The notes beneath the pieces are model-generated. The model had not been told where the DNA came from and did not search any database. It saw only the letters and a program-made list of their open reading frames with translations. DNA of 10,046 nucleotides from Rhodospirillales bacterium (GTDB lineage Bacteria; Pseudomonadota; Alphaproteobacteria; SMXQ01), in NCBI GenBank assembly GCA_024638585.1, contig JAHEKA010000052.1:1-10046 (forward strand), written 5' to 3'. Every line of letters begins with the position of its first letter. Position 1 is the first letter of the stretch. The position numbers and the translations under genes were made by a program. Positions 6,349 through 10,046 of this stretch are shown piece after piece.

Positions 6349-7614
6349 ATGTTTGAGCGATTGAAATCCGGCGGGATCGCTCGTGCGCTCAGCCATGTCG
6401 ATTTCCGGCGCTTCGCCATCGGCGACCTGGTGTCCCTGATGGGCAACTGGGTTCAACGGGTCGCGGTCGGCTGGCTGGCGTGGGAATTGACCGAATCGGG
6501 GACCTGGCTGGGCATTCTGGCCATCGCGGAGCTGGCCCCATCGATTCTGTTCGCGCCGCTGGGCGGTGCCTTCGCCGACAAGGCCGACCGGCTCAAGATC
6601 TCCCTTGTCACCCAGGCCATCCTGATGGGGCAGGCGGCGGCATTGACGGCGCTGACTTTCGGCGGCTTGATCGACATCTGGTGGCTGGTGTTGCTGACCG
6701 GCGCCCGGGGCTGCCTCAATGCCTGGAGTCACCCCGCGCGCCAGGCATTGGTCCCAAGCCTGGTCCCCCAGGAAAACCTGGCCTCCGCGGTGGCGCTCAA
6801 TTCTGTGTTGTTCAATATCGCCCGGTTCGTGGGACCGGCATTCGCCGGGGTGATCATTGCCCGCTGGTCGGTCGCCCATGCCTTTCTGTTCAATACCGGA
6901 AGTTTCGTGCTTTTCCTTCTGGTGCTGCTGCGTCTCAAGGTGCCGTTCGCCGATTCCTTTGCGAAGAAACGCCAATCCCTCTTTGCCCAGCTGAGCGAGG
7001 GCTACCACTACGTATTGGGCCATCGGGGGATCGGACCATTGATGTTCCTGCTGTTCCTCAACGCTATGCTGGTGCGCCCGGTGGGAGACCTGTTGCCGGG
7101 GTTCTCCGGCGCGGTTTTCGATGCCGGGCCGACCGGTCTGGCCTGGCTGACCTCCGCCATGGGCGGGGGCTCCATGATCGCCGCATTTTCCATCGCCCAA
7201 AGGGGCCATGTCGGGGGATTGACGCGCCTTGCCGTGCTCAACACCCTGTTCGCCGCCATCGGGCTGATCGTGTTCAGCTTCGTCCCGGTTTTCTGGATTG
7301 CCGTGGCAATATTGTCGGCCTCCAGTTTCGCCATGACGGTGACCGGAATCTCCTGCCAATCTTTGGTCCAGAATGCCGTCGACGGCGAGCTGCGCGGCAG
7401 GGTGATCAGCATGTACGGCGTGATCTTCCGCGCGGCCCCCGCCATCGGGGCATTGATCATCGGTGCCTTGTCCGAGGTGTTCGGCTGGCATTGGCCCATG
7501 GCCGTCAGTGCGGCGCTGTGCGTCCTGGCATGGGCCTGGGGCCGCAAGCGCCAGGCCGCGATGTCCGAGGCCCTGGAGGTCTTGAAGCCGGCGTCCGGCC
7601 AGGGAAGGCCATGA
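6349..7614 (+). CDS. MFS transporter, EntS-like (MFS_3) exporter
   Basis: A 421-residue integral membrane protein of the major facilitator superfamily, which moves small molecules across the inner membrane, usually with proton antiport. The N-terminus (DFRRFAIGDLVSLMGNWVQ, about 18-36) and the loop GGAFADKADRLK (72-83, the motif-A loop between helices 2 and 3) are typical of the MFS_3 group that contains the enterobactin exporter EntS and many macrolide or drug efflux proteins. About ten to twelve hydrophobic segments can be counted between residues 23 and 405, with a short soluble tail. The start follows GAGG (6338-6341) with a seven-base spacer. The substrate cannot be told. It is transcribed away from a small membrane-protein gene and is followed 38 bases later by an SDR oxidoreductase, which may be in the same operon. 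Confidence 0.9.
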   Translation: MFERLKSGGIARALSHVDFRRFAIGDLVSLMGNWVQRVAVGWLAWELTESGTWLGILAIAELAPSILFAPLGGAFADKADRLKISLVTQAILMGQAAALTALTFGGLIDIWWLVLLTGARGCLNAWSHPARQALVPSLVPQENLASAVALNSVLFNIARFVGPAFAGVIIARWSVAHAFLFNTGSFVLFLLVLLRLKVPFADSFAKKRQSLFAQLSEGYHYVLGHRGIGPLMFLLFLNAMLVRPVGDLLPGFSGAVFDAGPTGLAWLTSAMGGGSMIAAFSIAQRGHVGGLTRLAVLNTLFAAIGLIVFSFVPVFWIAVAILSASSFAMTVTGISCQSLVQNAVDGELRGRVISMYGVIFRAAPAIGALIIGALSEVFGWHWPMAVSAALCVLAWAWGRKRQAAMSEALEVLKPASGQGRP

Positions 7615-7630
7615 TACGATCATGATACGA
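7610..7630. repeat. Tandem and inverted repeat at the MFS-SDR junction
   Basis: CATGATACGA occurs twice in tandem with an 11-base period (7610-7619 and 7621-7630). The same stretch contains a perfect inverted repeat, CATGAT (7610-7615) and ATCATG (7619-7624), around ACG. It overlaps the MFS stop codon and lies 22 bases before the SDR start. It may be an operator, or a small slipped duplication of the gene end. Confidence 0.4.
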
Positions 7631-7652
7631 CAGCGCGGGAAGGAACCGGCCC

Positions 7653-8525
7653 ATGCCAGAGAAAGTGCTTGAAGGAAAGGTCGCGGTGATCACCGGGGGA
7701 GGGCGGGGCCTGGGCCGCGAAATGGCGGTCGCTTTCGCCGAGGCGGGCGCTGCCGGCGTCACGGTCACCGCCGCCCCGGGCTCCGATGAGAGCGCCGAAG
7801 AGATCGAGGCCGAGCTTCACGAAACCCTGGCGGCGATCCATCAGGCCGGGGGTACCGGCCTCGGTTGCCTTGCCGAGGTGGCCGACGAATTCGACTGCCA
7901 GCGGGTGATGGCGGAGACCCTCGATGCCTTCGGCGGGCTTGATGTCCTGGTTAACAATGCCGCCAAGGCCGGGCGCTATGCCCATCATGGAGACGCCAAG
8001 ATGGCGATCTTCGAGGCCGATCCCGCCGGATTCCGGGAGATGATCGACACCAACCTCCTGGGCCCCTTTCTGATGACCCATGCCGCGGCCGGCCCCATGG
8101 TGGAGGCGGGCTGGGGCCGGATCATCAACATCTCCAAACGCACAGATTCCATGCACCGCTCGGCGATCACGCCCTACGGGCCCTCCAAGGCGGCGTTGGA
8201 TGCCGCCACCATCGCCTGGGCCGAGGCCTTTCACGGCTCCGGCGTGACCGTCAATTCGCTCAGCCCAGGGGGCGCGGTCGATACCAAGTTCGGCACGGGA
8301 GAGATCACCGGCCGGGGGCTCGACCCCGCGGTGATCCGCCCGATGGCGGTGTGGCTGGCTTCGCCGGCCTCGGACGGGGTCAACGGTTGCCGCTTCACGG
8401 CGGAATTCTGGGACGGCGCGCTCGCCCCGGATGCCGCGGCGGAGGCCTGCCGTGAGCCTGCGATCTTCCCCCTTCCGGCCCGGGACACCCCGATCAAGGG
8501 GGCATGGGCCCCTCGGCGTGGCTAG
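7653..8525 (+). CDS. SDR-family NAD(P)-dependent oxidoreductase
   Basis: A 290-residue short-chain dehydrogenase/reductase, a cytosolic Rossmann-fold enzyme that oxidises or reduces alcohols and carbonyls. The cofactor loop TGGGRGLG is at 14-21, the NNAA variant of NNAG at 101-104, the catalytic Asn region DTN at 132-134, and the YxxxK pair at Y175 and K179. The residue 13 before the tyrosine, normally serine, is lysine (K162 in NISKRTD); S161 is one place off. PGG (206-208) follows the active site as usual. The C-terminus (about 255-290) is extended and proline-rich. A GGGAAGGA ribosome-binding site (7637-7644) lies eight bases before ATG. It follows the MFS gene by 38 bases, so the two may be co-transcribed. 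The substrate is unknown; the altered serine position leaves activity uncertain. Confidence 0.9.
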   Translation: MPEKVLEGKVAVITGGGRGLGREMAVAFAEAGAAGVTVTAAPGSDESAEEIEAELHETLAAIHQAGGTGLGCLAEVADEFDCQRVMAETLDAFGGLDVLVNNAAKAGRYAHHGDAKMAIFEADPAGFREMIDTNLLGPFLMTHAAAGPMVEAGWGRIINISKRTDSMHRSAITPYGPSKAALDAATIAWAEAFHGSGVTVNSLSPGGAVDTKFGTGEITGRGLDPAVIRPMAVWLASPASDGVNGCRFTAEFWDGALAPDAAAEACREPAIFPLPARDTPIKGAWAPRRG

Positions 8526-8586
8526 GCGCCTGATCCGGCCTGACCCATAAATTCTGGCTCTGTCAAGGGCTAATCTTTGTCCTTCG

Positions 8587-8635
8587 TTTACCCGCCATTA
8601 ACCGCGGTTCGCCAACCATTGTTCGCGACAATAAT
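8587..8635 (+). promoter_or_regulatory. Cluster of regulatory-site candidates before the 65-residue protein
   Basis: In 49 bases there are TTTACC (8587-8592) and TTAACC (8598-8603), a direct repeat with an 11-base period that differs by one base from the CtrA-type TTAA-N7-TTAA pattern; AACCGCGGTT (8600-8609), a perfect ten-base palindrome; ATTGT (8618-8622) and ACAAT (8628-8632), an inverted repeat; and AATAAT (8630-8635), five of six to a -10 element. No good -35 is present, which would fit a promoter needing an activator. This is by-eye motif reading only. Confidence 0.4.
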
Positions 8636-8662
8636 CCGCGCCTTGGGGTAAGGGGGAATCTA

Positions 8663-8860
8663 ATGTCACTAACGAAAAAATCGGTCGAGACACTGATCGA
8701 CCTTGTGGAAATCAAGTTGAGTTGTATCGAGGTCTTCGACGGCCAGGACGGGCAGACCGTCAACCGGTTGGAGCAGTGCCGGAAAGAGCTTTACGGCCTG
8801 GTTGGCAAGGAACCGCCGCGCGATGAGAGGCTCACCTTAGGCGGGCCAGCGGCCGCCTGA
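8663..8860 (+). CDS. Small helical hypothetical protein
   Basis: A 65-residue protein. Residues about 1-48 look like two helices (KSVETLIDLVEIKLSCIEVF, then TVNRLEQCRKELYGLV) joined by the turn GQDGQ, with cysteines at C21 and C39. The tail (50-65) is proline- and alanine-rich. A strong AGGGGGA (8651-8657) five bases before the ATG supports it as a real gene. There is no signal peptide or membrane segment. It sits alone between the SDR gene and a convergent histidine-kinase gene, preceded by a region with several regulatory-site candidates. I have a weak impression of similar small proteins in related alphaproteobacteria but cannot confirm it, and no function is known to me. Confidence 0.7.
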   Translation: MSLTKKSVETLIDLVEIKLSCIEVFDGQDGQTVNRLEQCRKELYGLVGKEPPRDERLTLGGPAAA

Positions 8861-8880
8861 ACCAGGCCGGCCGGTGATAC

Positions 8881-8911
8881 GGGGCAGCGGAGCATTCGGT
8901 TTTGCTGCCCC
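8881..8911. terminator. Hairpin between convergent genes
   Basis: GGGGCAGC (8881-8888) and GCTGCCCC (8904-8911) form a perfect eight-base stem with a 15-base loop. It lies 20 bases after the stop of the 65-residue gene and 12 bases past the stop of the convergent kinase gene, so it is well placed as a two-way terminator. Neither side has a long T-run. Confidence 0.6.
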
Positions 8912-8923
8912 CGCCTTGAGGGC

Positions 8924-10046
8924 TCAATTTAGCGCCTGATGAACCGTCGCTGCGAGATCGCGGCGATGGAACGGCTTGTTGATCAGAACCTCTCCGTCGC
9001 AAGGGTCTAAACCGGTGTTCGCGTGGTCGGCGACATAACCCGACATGAACACCACCTTTAGCCCGGGATGCCTTTTGCGGGCCTGAACCACGAATTCCGG
9101 GCCGCTCAGATCGCCTCCCAACACGACGTCGGACAGGACCAGGTCGACCTCTCCGCTCTCCAGGATCTGTTGTGCCGCGTCGACATTGGAGACGCCGCTG
9201 ACATCGTATCCCAATCCCAAGAGCATGTTTTGGACCATGTCGAGCACCGGCTCTTCGTCTTCCAGCACCAAAATCTTCTGGCCCCGGCCCCTCGGTGCCG
9301 ATTCTGCCGGCTGCGGCGCTTTTTCCGCCGTCGGTTGGTCCGTTCTAGGAAGATAAAGCGTGACCGTGGTTCCTTCGCCCTCGCGGCTCTCCAGTTTGAC
9401 CTGACCGCCCGATTGCTTGGCGAATCCGTAGACCATTGAAAGACCCAGGCCGCTGCCGAACCCGAAATCCTTCGTGGTGAAGAACGGCTCGAAGGCTTGC
9501 TGGACGACATCATCCGGCATCCCGGCGCCGGTATCGGACACTTTGATGAGCACGTAATCACCGGGGACGAAATCGGAATCATCGCCGGGGTGGGAGTCCT
9601 CGATATGGGCATTGGAGCACGAGATCGAGAACGTACCTTCCTCGCCCATGGCGTGCTTTGCGTTGAGGGCAAGGTTCAGCAATGCGTTCTCGATCTGGCC
9701 GGGATCCGCCCGCACCGACCAGAGATCGGGATCCCAGGTGGTTCGGATATCGATCGATTGGCCCAGAGATTGGCGCAACAAGTCCTCGGCCTCGGAAATC
9801 AGGCGACGCAGCTCCACTGTCCGCGGGGCGAGGGGCTGACGGCGGGAATAGGCAAGGAGGCGCTGAGTCAGTTCGGAACCCCTGGCCGGGGCCCGATCGA
9901 TCGCGTTAATTTGCTTGTCGTGGCTACCGGCCCCTTTCTCCCGGATGAGCTGCGCATTTCCCATGATGATCGCGAGAATATTGTTGAAGTCATGGGATAT
10001 CCCGCCGGTGAGCTGGCCGATCGCCTTGAGTTTCTGGGCTTCGTGC
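8924..10046 (-). CDS. Hybrid sensor histidine kinase with C-terminal receiver domain (5' partial)
   Basis: The frame runs in from the right edge and stops with TGA at 8926-8924; 373 complete codons are visible and the N-terminal sensor part is outside the window. The H-box reads GISHDFNNIL, with the phospho-acceptor histidine encoded at 9994-9992. The ATPase domain follows with an N-box (LNLALNAKHAM), G1 (DTGAGMP), F-box (FEPFFTTK) and G2 (GSGLGLSM). An alanine/proline-rich linker leads to a receiver domain with the acidic pocket LEDEEP, the phospho-acceptor aspartate in LVLSDVV (codon 9130-9128), S in FMSGY and the lysine in NKPF. All catalytic residues are present, so the kinase should autophosphorylate and relay to its own receiver. 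The order is shared with CckA but also with many other hybrid kinases, so I give no gene name. It needs a downstream phosphotransferase or regulator, which is not visible here. Confidence 0.95.
   Translation of the reverse strand, partial: HEAQKLKAIGQLTGGISHDFNNILAIIMGNAQLIREKGAGSHDKQINAIDRAPARGSELTQRLLAYSRRQPLAPRTVELRRLISEAEDLLRQSLGQSIDIRTTWDPDLWSVRADPGQIENALLNLALNAKHAMGEEGTFSISCSNAHIEDSHPGDDSDFVPGDYVLIKVSDTGAGMPDDVVQQAFEPFFTTKDFGFGSGLGLSMVYGFAKQSGGQVKLESREGEGTTVTLYLPRTDQPTAEKAPQPAESAPRGRGQKILVLEDEEPVLDMVQNMLLGLGYDVSGVSNVDAAQQILESGEVDLVLSDVVLGGDLSGPEFVVQARKRHPGLKVVFMSGYVADHANTGLDPCDGEVLINKPFHRRDLAATVHQALN

Noticed and set aside
6259..7623. 454-residue open frame on the - strand opposite the MFS gene
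   Set aside because: Its product is a low-complexity mix rich in Gln, Gly, His and Asp without motifs. The + strand frame gives a clear membrane transporter. Long antisense frames are expected in GC-rich coding DNA.
6480..7625. 381-residue + strand frame overlapping the MFS gene
   Set aside because: It is an out-of-frame reading, arginine- and proline-rich, without hydrophobic segments; the overlapping MFS frame is unmistakable.
1..10046. CRISPR array, IS element, prophage, tRNA or rRNA
   Set aside because: I found no regularly spaced repeats, transposase or integrase motifs, terminal repeats or structured RNA gene sequence in the window.

Overview
The window looks like chromosomal DNA of a GC-rich alphaproteobacterium, possibly of the Rhodospirillales. 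This rests on the clpS-clpA pair, the acidic alphaproteobacterial-type N-terminus of ClpS, the strong G/C bias at third codon positions and the general style of the genes. It is an inference from protein character, not a database result. I see no insertion sequence, phage gene, CRISPR array, tRNA or rRNA.

Layout on the + strand: the 3' end of an unrecognised gene (2-310); a convincing sigma70-type promoter (354-383) followed by clpS (426-833) and clpA (836-3175), which encode the N-degron adaptor and the AAA+ unfoldase of the ClpAP protease; 14 bases later a DUF2007-like membrane protein with a zinc ribbon split by a transmembrane helix (3190-3603); a secreted metallo-beta-lactamase-fold hydrolase with a full set of metal ligands (3745-5202), closed by a strong hairpin (5230-5257); and a lone nucleotidyltransferase-fold protein (5306-6055).

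The middle holds a divergent pair: a 33-residue single-span membrane protein on the - strand (6092-6193) and an MFS exporter of the EntS-like (MFS_3) type on the + strand (6349-7614). The 155-base interval between them carries a nested hairpin, a 7-base direct repeat with 20-base spacing, and a leader in which alternative stems compete around the MFS ribosome-binding site. An SDR-family oxidoreductase (7653-8525) follows the MFS gene closely; its active-site serine position is lysine.

The right end has a short intergenic region rich in possible regulatory sites (8587-8635) in front of a 65-residue helical protein (8663-8860). A hairpin (8881-8911) then separates it from a convergent hybrid histidine kinase with a C-terminal receiver domain (8924 to the window edge, - strand).

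Most of the window is ordinary housekeeping and accessory metabolism. I do not see a clear new multi-gene defence or biosynthetic system. The items most worth a second look are the unlisted small membrane protein and its structured divergent region with the exporter, the regulatory cluster before the 65-residue protein, the split zinc-ribbon protein after clpA, and the SDR with the altered catalytic site.
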